From Lichenicola sp964236105 (GTDB lineage Bacteria; Pseudomonadota; Alphaproteobacteria; Acetobacterales; Acetobacteraceae), in assembly GCA_964236105.1 (NCBI GenBank), contig CAXSBC010000007.1, positions 1 through 64,000 of the forward strand: a DNA stretch of 64,000 bases. Reading direction: 5' to 3'. Shown in pieces: positions 1 through 8,897 of the stretch (position 1 is the stretch's first letter; every line of letters starts with the position of its first letter). A model generated the notes under the pieces. The model saw nothing but the letters and a program-made list of their open reading frames with translations, was not told where the DNA came from and searched no databases. Made by a program: the position numbers and the translations under genes.

Positions 1-1
1 C

Positions 2-52
2 TTCTTCCGCCAGCAGCACGCCCTGATGAACTGGCTGACACGTCAGGGCTGA
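2..52 (+). CDS. 3' end of a CDS cut by the window edge
   Basis: An open frame runs from the first bases to a TGA at 50-52 and encodes about 16 residues ending in HALMNWLTRQG. It looks like the C-terminus of a protein whose body lies upstream of the window. The fragment is too short to assign a family, and it could be a chance open frame. Confidence 0.3.
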   Translation, partial: FFRQQHALMNWLTRQG

Positions 53-726
53 CGTCACGCTCATCGACGTGTGACGGGGCCGAGCAGGATTGCGTCGCAC
101 CCTTTCTGACTATCGCAGTTCAAGCAATGAAAATGCGATCCGATCTCTCTTCGCATTGCCGCCGGCATCGTATGTATTGGCGATCAAGGTGCCGGACGGC
201 AGTTCGCTTCAGGAGCCGTGCGAGGTGCGTCGCATCGATGTCCTGTATGCCACCATCGCAGCCGGCTCGTCTGTGGTGCTGCTTCGTGTCGATCGGCCTG
301 CGCCGGCTGGGGAGGAGGCTGTTGGATCAAAGTCAACGGCATTCCGCCGTGTTTCTGGTCGCAGCCTGCATCAGCGATCGTGAACCGATCTCAAGGAAGA
401 GCTGGCTTTGTTCAAATCCCTGTTGGATCGCCGACATCAGCCTGATCGACCCGTAGCAACGCCGTTCCGAAGCTGGCACCTGGATTGTTGGAACTGGTTC
501 CCACTGGATTGATCAACCGACAAGGGAGTATGAGTAGCAGACGGTCGATTTGGCAGCCTGATACTGAACGGTAGCCCGTCTGAACCGACAGCGATCGACC
601 GCGGAGAAGCGGACCTGCCGGTTCCCTGTGCTGGACACCGCTCTGGTGATGGGGGCGCCTCTCGATTGTGCGGTATGGCCGTGACAGCATGATCCTGGCA
701 ACCCGCTCCCTTGTTCTGGATCTTTC
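53..726. other. Intergenic region with no supported gene
   Basis: About 670 bases without a convincing reading frame; the overlapping short open frames have arginine- and cysteine-rich translations typical of noncoding GC-rich DNA. The one structure noticed is a perfect inverted repeat GGAAC-tg-GTTCC at 490-501. Promoter elements for the following glycosidase presumably lie here but none is clear. Confidence 0.5.
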
Positions 727-2556
727 ATGACCGCTTTGCCCATCAGCACGCCGCAGCCGATCGAGGATCACGGTGTGATCGGTGATCTCCGGACCGCGGC
801 GGTCGTCGCACGCGACGGCGCCGTCGCCTTCCTCTGCCTGCCCGAATTCGATAGCCCGAGCGTGTTCGCATCGCTGCTCGACCCGGCCGGCGGCACGTTC
901 CGCATCATGCCGCGGCACGATGCTCTGCGAACGTCGCAGATGTATCTCCCGGACACGAATGTGCTCATCACGCGTTTCATGTCGGAAGATGGCATCGCCG
1001 AGCTGACGGACCTGATGCCGGTCCACGACTCCGCCGGTCCGCAGCGGCTGCAGCGGCTGCAGCGCCGTATCCGTGTGATCCGTGGAGCGTTCGACTTCAA
1101 CATGGTCTGTGCTCCACGGTTCGACTATGGACGCGCGACCCATACGCTGGATGGGAGCGGGACATTTCTTCCAGCCGGCGATGGCCCCCGACTGCGTCTG
1201 CGCGCGACTGTGCCGTTGCGAGAAGCGGATGGCGATCTTTATGCGGAGTTTCGATTGGAGCGTGAGGAGGATGCCTGCTTCTTCCTGGACGTTGATCCTG
1301 ACGACACGCCTGTGGTGACCGACTGCGCGGCGGCGGACCGCACCTTCTCCGAGACGATGGCCTACTGGCATAGCTGGGTGGATCGTTCCCAATATACCGG
1401 GCGCTGGCGTGAGGTGGTGACCCGTTCGGCCCTGGTGCTCAAGCTGCTCACGTCAGCGGTGCATGGAGCGCCCGTTGCCGCAGCAACCTTCGGCCTGCCG
1501 GAGGAGGCCGGAGGCGAACGCAACTGGGACTACCGCTTCGTCTGGGTACGCGATGCCTCCTTTGCCATGTATGCGTTCATCCGCCTGGGCATGACTGAGG
1601 AGGTTGAGCAATTCGTGGACTGGATCGCTGCGCGTGCCCGGCAATCGGACGGCACCGAACAGCTGCACGTTGCTTATTCACTGCGTGGCGAGAGCGACCT
1701 GCCTGAGCAGACGCTCGATCATTGGGAGGGGCACCAGCAGTCCCGTCCGGTGCTGATCGGCAACGCAGCGTCCAAGCAGTTCCAGCTCGACATCTATGGC
1801 GAATTGATGGATTCCGTCTATCTCGCCAATAAGTACGGCCGCTCCTCTTCCTACGAGGACTGGCGGGGAATCATCAAAGCCATAGACTGGCTAGGCAACA
1901 ACTGGCGCCGCCCCGATGCCGGCATCTGGGAGGGGCGGGGTGAGGCCAAGCACTTCCTGCATTCCCGGGTGATGTGCTGGGTCGCGGTGGACCGCGCGGT
2001 CCGGCTGGCGCAGAAGCGTTCGTTTCCAGCGCCGCTTCCCGACTGGAACGCGCTGCGAATGGAGATCCATGGTTCCATTCATACCGAGTTCTGGCGGGAG
2101 GACCTGCAAAGCTTCGTATCCTATCCTGACGCACAATCGCCCGATGGCTCCATGCTGCTGATGCCGCTGGTCCGCTTCATCTCACCGTGCGATCCGCGCT
2201 GGATCGGCACCATGGCGCTGATACAGCGTACCCTGGTGGAGGACGCGTTGGTCTTCCGTCGTACCGCCGACGACAGGGTACTCGACGGGCTCAAGGGCGA
2301 GGAGGGTTCGTTCCTCGCGTGCTCTTTTTGGTATGTCGAGTGCTTGGCACGGATGGGGCGCGTGGGCGAGGCGCGGCTGCTGTTTGAAAAGCTGCTCGGT
2401 TACGCAAATCCATTGGGTCTCTACGCCGAGGAACTCTCGCCGACCGGCCGGCAACAGGGCAACTATCCTCAGGCACTGACCCACCTTTCCCTGATCAGCG
2501 CAGCCAGCTATCTCGACCGTGCGCTAAGCAAGAAGAAAGCCACGCCCTGGGCGTAG
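727..2556 (+). CDS. Glycoside hydrolase family 15 protein (glucoamylase/trehalase-like)
   Basis: 609-residue cytoplasmic-type protein of the GH15 family, whose members hydrolyse alpha-glucosidic bonds (glucoamylase, or trehalase in the bacterial branch) with inversion. The N-terminal beta-sandwich region starts with IEDHGVIGD near residue 22. The (alpha/alpha)6 catalytic domain carries NWDYRFVWVRDASF at 266-279. GEEGSF near 524 and YAEE near 566 are the two acidic segments that hold the catalytic acid and base in this family. No signal peptide is visible. Length matches the bacterial family (about 600). It stands alone, with about 670 bases before it and 450 after. The substrate, trehalose or a maltooligosaccharide, cannot be decided from sequence alone. 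Confidence 0.93.
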   Translation: MTALPISTPQPIEDHGVIGDLRTAAVVARDGAVAFLCLPEFDSPSVFASLLDPAGGTFRIMPRHDALRTSQMYLPDTNVLITRFMSEDGIAELTDLMPVHDSAGPQRLQRLQRRIRVIRGAFDFNMVCAPRFDYGRATHTLDGSGTFLPAGDGPRLRLRATVPLREADGDLYAEFRLEREEDACFFLDVDPDDTPVVTDCAAADRTFSETMAYWHSWVDRSQYTGRWREVVTRSALVLKLLTSAVHGAPVAAATFGLPEEAGGERNWDYRFVWVRDASFAMYAFIRLGMTEEVEQFVDWIAARARQSDGTEQLHVAYSLRGESDLPEQTLDHWEGHQQSRPVLIGNAASKQFQLDIYGELMDSVYLANKYGRSSSYEDWRGIIKAIDWLGNNWRRPDAGIWEGRGEAKHFLHSRVMCWVAVDRAVRLAQKRSFPAPLPDWNALRMEIHGSIHTEFWREDLQSFVSYPDAQSPDGSMLLMPLVRFISPCDPRWIGTMALIQRTLVEDALVFRRTADDRVLDGLKGEEGSFLACSFWYVECLARMGRVGEARLLFEKLLGYANPLGLYAEELSPTGRQQGNYPQALTHLSLISAASYLDRALSKKKATPWA

Positions 2557-3007
2557 CAGTCCGATGGCCGGTCAAGACATGTCGAGCGTGCATCGTGCCG
2601 GCGCTCTGTCGGGTAAGTTACGTTTCCAGGAATGCTGAGACCAGGCGTCACGTTGCCCCGCGCGAAAAGCCTGGTACTCAGGTTGCGTTGCATCTTGATC
2701 ATTGCGAACACGTTAGCCGTGCCAATGCCAGGAAGGAGCCGCATCATCCGCAATCTGTTCAGCGGGAGCAGCAGCCAATCCATCACTGCAAGTCTGAAAC
2801 CAATTTCAGATTGTTTGTCGTGACAGGAAGCCGGGAACTGGTTGACGTTCGCTGAACCGGCGGGTGCCTCCTCACCCCTCTTCCAGGCTGCGTGTGTCGG
2901 ATCTTTGTTAAACTGGTCGCAGATCTTCTACCTGCTTCACGTCGTTGCAGCGGTTGCCTTCGTCTCACCTATCATTCAGTTTCGGCAGCAAACGATCGGG
3001 GTGACGT
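2557..3007. other. Intergenic region with no supported gene
   Basis: About 450 bases between the glycosidase and the FkbM methyltransferase. Short open frames on both strands have no recognisable motif. GGGGTGA just before 3008 is the ribosome binding site of the next gene. Confidence 0.5.
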
Positions 3008-3814
3008 ATGGCTGATACGACAACATGGGCTACGATACAGCTTCCGTATGACGCTGACCTGCAAAGTTTTTGCCTGCATAGGCAAGATGATCGCGATCTG
3101 GTCGTGGGTCAGATCGTTCTGAATGGCTGGCAGGCATTCGAACGGCCTTTGCCGGACTACGTTTACAAGGTGGCTCGCGCCTCTCCAGGTCTGATCGTCG
3201 ATGCTGGCGCAAACACAGGCTTCTATTCCCTGCTTGCAGCATCCGCCTCGTCAGGTAACAAGGTGTTCGCTTTCGAGCCTGTGCCGATGGTTGCCAACAT
3301 GCTTGATGCAAATATCCGTCAAAACGGATTGGAAAAGCGCGTGCGTCCCATAAGCTGTGCGCTCAGTAGCTCAAGCGGCCGCTCCGTTCTCTATATGCCG
3401 ACCCAGGAGCATGGCTCGATAGAAACCAGCGCGTCGCTTGAGGCAGACTTCAAAGACGTGCACTCCTCCACCAGTTCAGTTCTGGTCCGGACCCTGGACC
3501 GCGCCATGTTACGTCTAGCGCCGTTCGCCAAACGGATTTCGCTGATCAAGATCGATGTGGAAGGTCATGAAGCATCGGTGATGACCGGAGCCAGATGGAC
3601 AATTCGGCGCTACCGACCGATCATCTTTATTGAAATCCTGCCAAACGCCGATGTTGACTGCCTCAACCGGCTTATCGACCAAAGCGGTTACCGTGACGTT
3701 CGCCTCTACGCGGATCATGCGCCAATCCTCGGTGAGCGCGCTGTCTATGATGATGCAAGTTGGAATCACGCATTCGTCCCGAAAGAACGATTGTCCTGGT
3801 TCTGCGGTCTTTAA
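3008..3814 (+). CDS. FkbM family SAM-dependent methyltransferase
   Basis: 268 residues. The SAM-binding motif I is VDAGANTGF at 64-72, followed by the acidic end of strand 2 (FAFEPVP near 88-94). The FkbM-family signature IKIDVEGHE lies at 180-188. These proteins transfer a methyl group from S-adenosylmethionine, usually to a hydroxyl of a polyketide, glycan or lipid; the acceptor is unknown here. There is no signal peptide or membrane segment. The ATG at 3008 has GGGGTGA upstream. The gene is isolated, so its pathway cannot be read from neighbours. Codon use looks somewhat less GC-biased than in the flanking genes, which may point to horizontal acquisition, as often seen for glycan-modifying genes. 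Confidence 0.9.
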   Translation: MADTTTWATIQLPYDADLQSFCLHRQDDRDLVVGQIVLNGWQAFERPLPDYVYKVARASPGLIVDAGANTGFYSLLAASASSGNKVFAFEPVPMVANMLDANIRQNGLEKRVRPISCALSSSSGRSVLYMPTQEHGSIETSASLEADFKDVHSSTSSVLVRTLDRAMLRLAPFAKRISLIKIDVEGHEASVMTGARWTIRRYRPIIFIEILPNADVDCLNRLIDQSGYRDVRLYADHAPILGERAVYDDASWNHAFVPKERLSWFCGL

Positions 3815-4141
3815 AAACAGTCACGAACAAGCTGAAAGACACTACCATACCATGGCGGTCTGTATCGTAATGCTAGCCCTCGGCTCTCGCGCCGGTGATC
3901 CGGGCCGTGATCGACAGGCGTAGGTCGTCGGGTAGCGGTGGCGCTGGTGGACAGCCGGTTCCGATGCGGTGACTTGGTCTTGATCTATGCTGTGATGTCC
4001 GTCGCCCGGGACATGGAGGCCTTCATCAAGCCGGATGTTGCCGGCATGATGGTGGACAGGCGGACCCGGCCACGACGGGTGTGATCCACCATCACGCATG
4101 GCTTTGAAGAACCGGCCTGCCGGGAACGGGCCCATGCGAAG
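3815..4141. other. Decayed intergenic DNA
   Basis: Sequence between the FkbM gene and the broken deacylase. The minus-strand frame stays open through it, but the translation loses all resemblance to the deacylase family, and the plus strand has no supported gene. It may be rearranged debris from the event that truncated the deacylase. Confidence 0.4.
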
Positions 4142-4534
4142 TTCTGTGATGTGCCAAGCCAGACGCTCGGTGAAGCTGCCGAGTGGCTGGCCTGGAAAGA
4201 CGCGGTTCGGATTCAGGCTGTCGACCTGGCATACATAGGCGGTGCGCTGCCAGAACGCAGCCGGGTTGAGCAGCGGCAGGACAAGCAGCTGTTCCTTGAT
4301 TTGCCCCGCATCGATCCCGGCGGCAAGACGCATGGCGGCGTCGATCGAGCTGTGTTCCGATCCATGCATCCTCGTCATGACGAGCAACGTCGGTCCCGGC
4401 TTGGCACCACGAACGGCGACATACGGCCAATCCCACCCGATCAGCACCGGGTCGTCCCACACGACATGCCCCTGCTGCTTCTCGACAGGCATCGGCGAGG
4501 CGACGAGTGGGAACCGCCACTCGTTCATCGGCAT
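4142..4534 (-). pseudogene. Truncated succinylglutamate desuccinylase/aspartoacylase-family zinc hydrolase
   Basis: From ATG 4534 the frame encodes MPMNEWRFP and about 130 residues that read like the N-terminal half of the AstE/AspA (M14-like) family: a leading strand, a Zn-site segment RMHGSEHSS, and NPNRVFPGQPLGSFTERLAW. The family expects a DLHxG zinc-ligand segment soon afterwards. Instead the homology stops near 4144 and the frame runs on through unrelated sequence to 3842. The missing ligand and missing C-terminal half argue that it is inactive. It lies 43 bases downstream of the M32 carboxypeptidase on the same strand, suggesting a former two-gene peptide or acyl-amino-acid unit. Confidence 0.65.
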
Positions 4535-4577
4535 CTCCCTCGATCGGATCCGGTCCCGTAGCGCTTCCGGACGGCAC

Positions 4578-6092
4578 TCAGGACTCCGCGGCCAGGAGGG
4601 CCGCGGTCTTGGCACGCAGGTCGGCGAGGTAGGGCTGCGGATCAAGCCCGCTGCCGGTGGCGTCACGCAGGATGCGGTCGCGGCCGCGGCTGCGGCCATG
4701 CCGGTGCACATGCTCGCCGAGCCACGCCGTCAGCGGCTCGTAGCGTCCCGCCTGCAGGCCCTCGCTCACCGCCGCCTCGCGGCTGGCGGTCGCGAAGAAC
4801 TGCGACGACATGACGTTGCCCAGCGTGTAGGTCGCAAACGAGCCGACATAGCCGTGCGACCAGTGCACGTCCTGCAGCACGCCGCGGGTGAGATCGGGCA
4901 CCGCCAGCCCGAAGGCCGCGCGGATGCGTTCATCCCACAGCGCCGGCAGATCCTCGACATGCACCTCGCCCGCCACCAGCGCCGCTTCGAGCTCGCACCG
5001 CAGCATGACGTGCGCATCGTAGGTGAGCTCGTCGGCCTCGATGCGGATCAGCCCCTGTCGCGGCTGGTTCACCGCGCGCCAGAACGTGGCCACGTCCACG
5101 TCGGCGAGCTGCTCGGGGAAGCAGTCGCGGATGGTGGCGTAATGCAGTTCCCAGAACTGCCGCGACCGGCCGACGCGGTTCTCGTAGAGCCTGGACTGCG
5201 ACTCATGCAGCCCGAAGCTGCTGCCGCCCACCGCGTAGAGGTTGCGAAGGTCGGTGGCGCCGATGCCGCGCGTCCAGCGCGTCGCCACCCCCTGCTCGTA
5301 GATGCCGTGGCCGGCCTCGTGCCACAGCGCGAACAGGCCGCCCTGGACGTAGCTCTCGCGGAAGCGCGAGGTGATGCGCACGTCGTCGCGGGTCATCGAG
5401 ATCTCGAACGGATGCACGGTGTCGTCGACCCGCCCGCGCGAGAAATCATAGCCCATCCGTGCGGCAATCCCGGCCGCAAAGCGTTGCTGCGCCTCGACCG
5501 GGAAGGATTGCCGCAGGAAGCCGTCCACCGGCGGCAGTTCGCGCAGGGAGTCGAGCAGCGGTGCGATGCCCGCCCGCAGGGTCGCGAACAGCGGCTCGAG
5601 CGAGGTCCGGGTCATGCCCGGCTCGTACTGGCCGATCAGCGCGTCGTAGGGATGGTCGCTGTAGCCGATCACCTCGGCCAGTTCGCGTTGCAGCGCGAAG
5701 ATGCGGGCAAGTGACGGCGCGAACACGGAGAAATCGTTCTGTTCGCGTGCTGCCAACCAGGTCGCATGCGAGGTGGTCTTCAGCTCCGCCATCTCCACCA
5801 GCAGCTTGGCCGGCACCCGGCGCATCGTCTCCAGCCCGGAGGCGAAGTCGTCCAGCAGGGCGCGCTCGTCGGCATCGCCGTCCCCGCGATCCAGCGCTGC
5901 CGCGACCGCATCGCGCAGACGCGGGCCGATCGCGACGTCACGCGCCAGCGCGGTCAGCGTTGCCACCTGGTTGCCGCGTGCCGTGCTGCCGCTCGCCGGC
6001 ATGTGCGTGCGGGCGTCCCACGACAGCAGGTTGATGCTGCACAGCAGGTCGTTCAGGCGTGCTGTCTCCTCGGCGAGTGCGGCGTCCTGCAT
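4578..6092 (-). CDS. M32 family carboxypeptidase (carboxypeptidase Taq-like)
   Basis: 504 residues. This is a zinc metallocarboxypeptidase that removes C-terminal amino acids from peptides in the cytoplasm. The zinc motif HEAGH is at about 258-262, with the downstream GLHESQSR segment that supplies the family's third ligand region. DALIGQYEPGMT and HPFEISMTRDDVRITSRF are also typical of M32. The ATG at 6092 was chosen over an in-frame start at 6140 because AGGAG lies 9 bases upstream and the resulting length fits the roughly 500-residue family. The next gene on the strand is the broken deacylase. Confidence 0.94.
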   Translation of the reverse strand: MQDAALAEETARLNDLLCSINLLSWDARTHMPASGSTARGNQVATLTALARDVAIGPRLRDAVAAALDRGDGDADERALLDDFASGLETMRRVPAKLLVEMAELKTTSHATWLAAREQNDFSVFAPSLARIFALQRELAEVIGYSDHPYDALIGQYEPGMTRTSLEPLFATLRAGIAPLLDSLRELPPVDGFLRQSFPVEAQQRFAAGIAARMGYDFSRGRVDDTVHPFEISMTRDDVRITSRFRESYVQGGLFALWHEAGHGIYEQGVATRWTRGIGATDLRNLYAVGGSSFGLHESQSRLYENRVGRSRQFWELHYATIRDCFPEQLADVDVATFWRAVNQPRQGLIRIEADELTYDAHVMLRCELEAALVAGEVHVEDLPALWDERIRAAFGLAVPDLTRGVLQDVHWSHGYVGSFATYTLGNVMSSQFFATASREAAVSEGLQAGRYEPLTAWLGEHVHRHGRSRGRDRILRDATGSGLDPQPYLADLRAKTAALLAAES

Positions 6093-6528
6093 CGGTCGAT
6101 CTCCTGGGCAAAGTGTGGGCAGAACCGCAAACAAGATCATCTGCCGAAGCCGCGGCCGTACTCATGGCAGCATGGGAAAACCAACCGACACGCCATCCAT
6201 CTCGACTTGCGCTCTGTTGGTTCTATCTCACCAGAACATTATGAATTCGTATTATTATCGGTCAACAGAATTATCTTCGCGACGAGACCACGATGTTTCG
6301 TAACATGATCGTACGTCTCGTGCCGCGTCTCGTCACTGACGCCGGCTGTGATCGGCAACTGCCGTATCGATACGGCAACACAATCGACGCCGACACGATC
6401 TCCTTGGGGCCCTTCGACCCCCAGGAGTCGAGGCTGGTGCGGATGACTCTCGGCGCGCTGAAGCACGGGCTCGAAGCTCGATGGAACCCGGGCCGGCCGA
6501 CCGAATTCCGCTTCGCCGTCGTAACACT
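6093..6528. other. Intergenic region with no supported gene
   Basis: About 440 bases between the end of the large catabolic operon and the carboxypeptidase gene. It contains an AT-richer stretch near 6230-6290 that could hold the carboxypeptidase promoter. No RNA gene or clear terminator was recognised. Confidence 0.4.
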
Positions 6529-7272
6529 CTATCCTGCATCCGGTCCGGCCGGCGGCGCCACGGACAGTCCGACGACGCCGTGTCGTTCGATCAGGCGGGC
6601 CACCAGGCCGGACGCCTTCGCCTCCTCGACAAAGCCTGACAGGAACGCCGCGCCCGCCTTCCGGCTCCGTGCGATGCCGATCGCCTGCTGCACGGCGGCA
6701 AAGCGTCCCGCCAGCAGCCGGGTGCCGGGCATCGCTTGGGCGTCAACCAACAGCCGCGCGCGCAGGCCAGCCAGCACGTCCACCCGGCCGGTCGAGAAGG
6801 CCTCGAACGCGGTATCGAAGGTCTCCGAACGCACCAGCGTCGCGTGGCGGATGTTGCGATCGAGCCAGAGGTCGTAGGCGGTGCGCGCGGTCACCGCGAT
6901 GCGGATGCCCGGCCGGTCCACCGCCGACATCGTGTCGAACGCGGACTCATCTCGAACCAGATAGGTGGCGTCGATCTCGACATAGGCGGGGGTGAACGCG
7001 ATCCGTTCGGCACGGGCCGGCTCCGCGCCGATCAGGCCGATGTCCCACTCGTCGCGCACGATCGCGTCGGCGAGCGCGCCGGGCGTGGCGTAGGGCACGT
7101 AGACCAACGCGGCATCCAGGCGCGCCGCGATCTCGCGCCCGAGGTCGGGTGCCACGCCGACCGGCTCTCCGGCCGGACCCCGGCTGGTCACGAGCAGGAA
7201 GTTGCTCAGGTTGATGGCGACGCGAAGGACACCTCCCGGTGCCAGCTCAGACCGCAGCGCGTTTGACAGCAT
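6529..7272 (-). CDS. Family-3 extracellular-type solute-binding protein without a signal peptide
   Basis: 247 residues with the bilobal fold signature of amino-acid binding proteins (SBP_bac_3): GGVLRVAINLSNFLL, GVAPDLGREIAARL, DEWDIGLIGAEPARAERIAFTPAYVEI and GRVDVLAGL. The ATG at 7272 follows GGGGAAGG closely; an upstream ATG at 7290 is also possible. Neither start provides a signal peptide, unlike the family-5 binding protein that opens this operon. Leaderless members of this family are common in proteobacteria and may act as cytoplasmic sensors or need another export route. It is the last gene of the peptide/amide operon. Ligand unknown. Confidence 0.85.
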   Translation of the reverse strand: MLSNALRSELAPGGVLRVAINLSNFLLVTSRGPAGEPVGVAPDLGREIAARLDAALVYVPYATPGALADAIVRDEWDIGLIGAEPARAERIAFTPAYVEIDATYLVRDESAFDTMSAVDRPGIRIAVTARTAYDLWLDRNIRHATLVRSETFDTAFEAFSTGRVDVLAGLRARLLVDAQAMPGTRLLAGRFAAVQQAIGIARSRKAGAAFLSGFVEEAKASGLVARLIERHGVVGLSVAPPAGPDAG

Positions 7273-7296
7273 GCCGCCTTCCCCTGCCATGCCGGT

Positions 7297-7521
7297 TCAG
7301 GCCGTCCCCGGCCCATCGACGTCCCTCTTGGCCATGGCCTCGGCGACCGCCGGCGTCGCCTCGGTCACGCCTTTGATGCAGCCGATCCGGAACGTGCCGG
7401 CAAGCGCGTCCGGCCCCGGGAGGGACGTCGGACGCTGTGGAGCCGAGTGCCGCCCGGTCGAGGCGTGGAACGTCACAACGATCGGAACGATCGGACCTGT
7501 TTGCCGATCTGGGATCCTCAC
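7297..7521 (-). CDS. Possible small operon ORF, unknown function
   Basis: A 74-residue frame starts at a GTG that overlaps the M20 peptidase stop (GTGA) and ends just before the family-3 binding protein. The C-terminal part (FRIGCIKGVTEATPAVAEAMA) looks protein-like; the N-terminal part does not. No family was recognised. The overlap is the same type used throughout the operon, but it could be chance. Confidence 0.25.
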   Translation of the reverse strand: MRIPDRQTGPIVPIVVTFHASTGRHSAPQRPTSLPGPDALAGTFRIGCIKGVTEATPAVAEAMAKRDVDGPGTA

Positions 7522-8897
7522 GGCACGTCGCCAAGCAGCTGGAGATAGCGGATCCAGGCCCGGATCCCGTCACGCAGCCGCTCCAGACGGAAGAACTCGT
7601 TCGGCGCGTGATAATCCTCGTCCGTGGTCGAGAACGAGAAGAACACCGTGTCGAGGCCCAGCCGATGGCGGAAGATGCCGGCGACCGGCAATGTCGCCCC
7701 CATCCGCACCGGCACCGCCGCGCGCCCGTACAGCTCCTCCAGCACCTGCATGGCGAGGCGCAGGCCCGGGTGGCTCCCGGAGATGCTGGCGGGATGCGCG
7801 CCGCCTTCCTCGCGCGACACGGTGAGCGTGACCCCGGGACCGACACGACGCTGCAGGTCGCGCGCGATCGCATCGAGGATCTCCGCCGGGTCCTGGTCGG
7901 GTACCAGGCGGCAGGTGATCTTGGCGTGCGCCTCGGACGGGATCACGGTCTTCGTGCCCGGGCCGTTATAGCCGCCCCAGATGCCGTTGAGCTCCAGCGT
8001 CGGCCGCAGCCAGTTGCGTTCCAGCAGCGTCCAGCCTGCCTCGCCGGCACCCTCCGGCGCGCCGATCGAGCGCAGGTACTCGGCCTCGTCGAACGGCACC
8101 GCGGCGATCTCCTGGCGCATGACATCCGAGGGCGGGCGGACCCGATCATGGAAGCCCGGCACGGCGACGCTGCCGTCGCTGGCATGCAGCCCGGCGAGCA
8201 GCGCGCTCAGAGCCTGCAGCGGATTGGCCACCGCGCCGCCATGCCGTCCGGAATGCAGATCCTTCGCCGCCCCCGACAGGGTGATCTCCAGCGCGCAGAG
8301 CCCGCGGCTCGACACCGTCACGGTCGGCAGGTCGAGCCGCCACATGGCGCCGTCGGCCGAGAGCACGAAATCCGCGGCGAGCGCCGCCGCATGGTCCGCG
8401 ACGAACTCATCGAGATGGGCACTGCCGATTTCCTCCTCTCCCTCGAGCAGGAGCTTGACGTTCACCGGCAGCGTGCCGGTCGTCCTGAGGAAGGCAGCCA
8501 GCGCCGACACCGCGACGATCAGCGGACCCTTGTCATCGGACACGCCGCGCGCATAGATCCGCCCGTCACGGACCTCCGGAGCGAACGGCGCCGTCCGCCA
8601 CTTCTCGACGGGGTCGGGCGGCTGCACGTCGTAGTGGCCATAGACCAGGATCGTTGGCCGGCCGGGCGCGTGCAGCCAGTCGCCGGTGACCACGGGATGG
8701 CCGCCGGTCGGCCGCAGGGCGACGTTCTCGATGCCGCAGGCGCGCAGATGTTCGGCCAGGAACTCGGCGCCGCGCACCATCTCCGCGCCGTAGGCGGGAT
8801 CGGTGCTGACGCTGGGGATCGAGACGAAGGAGAGCAGCGTCTCCAGGATCTCGCCGTCATGCCGGTCGGCCCAGGCCTGCGCCAGCGCTGCGGTCAT
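7518..8897 (-). CDS. M20 family dipeptidase/metallopeptidase
   Basis: 459 residues. M20 peptidases use two zinc ions to hydrolyse dipeptides or N-acyl amino acids in the cytoplasm. Visible ligands and catalytic segments are VYGHYDVQPP (His, catalytic Asp), RGVSDDKGP (bridging Asp) and LEGEEEIGS (general base Glu and metal ligand). The dimerisation domain follows, with SGRHGGAVANPLQAL. The ATG at 8897 overlaps the upstream SDR stop as ATGA; the open frame extends further upstream only through the SDR gene. Its place behind a dipeptide importer suggests that it cleaves the imported compound. Confidence 0.93.
   Translation of the reverse strand: MTAALAQAWADRHDGEILETLLSFVSIPSVSTDPAYGAEMVRGAEFLAEHLRACGIENVALRPTGGHPVVTGDWLHAPGRPTILVYGHYDVQPPDPVEKWRTAPFAPEVRDGRIYARGVSDDKGPLIVAVSALAAFLRTTGTLPVNVKLLLEGEEEIGSAHLDEFVADHAAALAADFVLSADGAMWRLDLPTVTVSSRGLCALEITLSGAAKDLHSGRHGGAVANPLQALSALLAGLHASDGSVAVPGFHDRVRPPSDVMRQEIAAVPFDEAEYLRSIGAPEGAGEAGWTLLERNWLRPTLELNGIWGGYNGPGTKTVIPSEAHAKITCRLVPDQDPAEILDAIARDLQRRVGPGVTLTVSREEGGAHPASISGSHPGLRLAMQVLEELYGRAAVPVRMGATLPVAGIFRHRLGLDTVFFSFSTTDEDYHAPNEFFRLERLRDGIRAWIRYLQLLGDVP

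Noticed and set aside
490..501. GGAAC-tg-GTTCC palindrome considered as an EcfG -35 element
   Set aside because: No CGTT at 16-17 bases on either side.
412..1392. 326-codon minus-strand open frame over the GH15 gene
   Set aside because: Arg/His-rich translation antisense to a clearly conserved gene; GC-rich shadow.
3930..4082. Short plus-strand frame containing a VMSVARDMEAFIKPDVAGMM segment
   Set aside because: No start context, no length and no recognised family; treated as debris near the broken deacylase.
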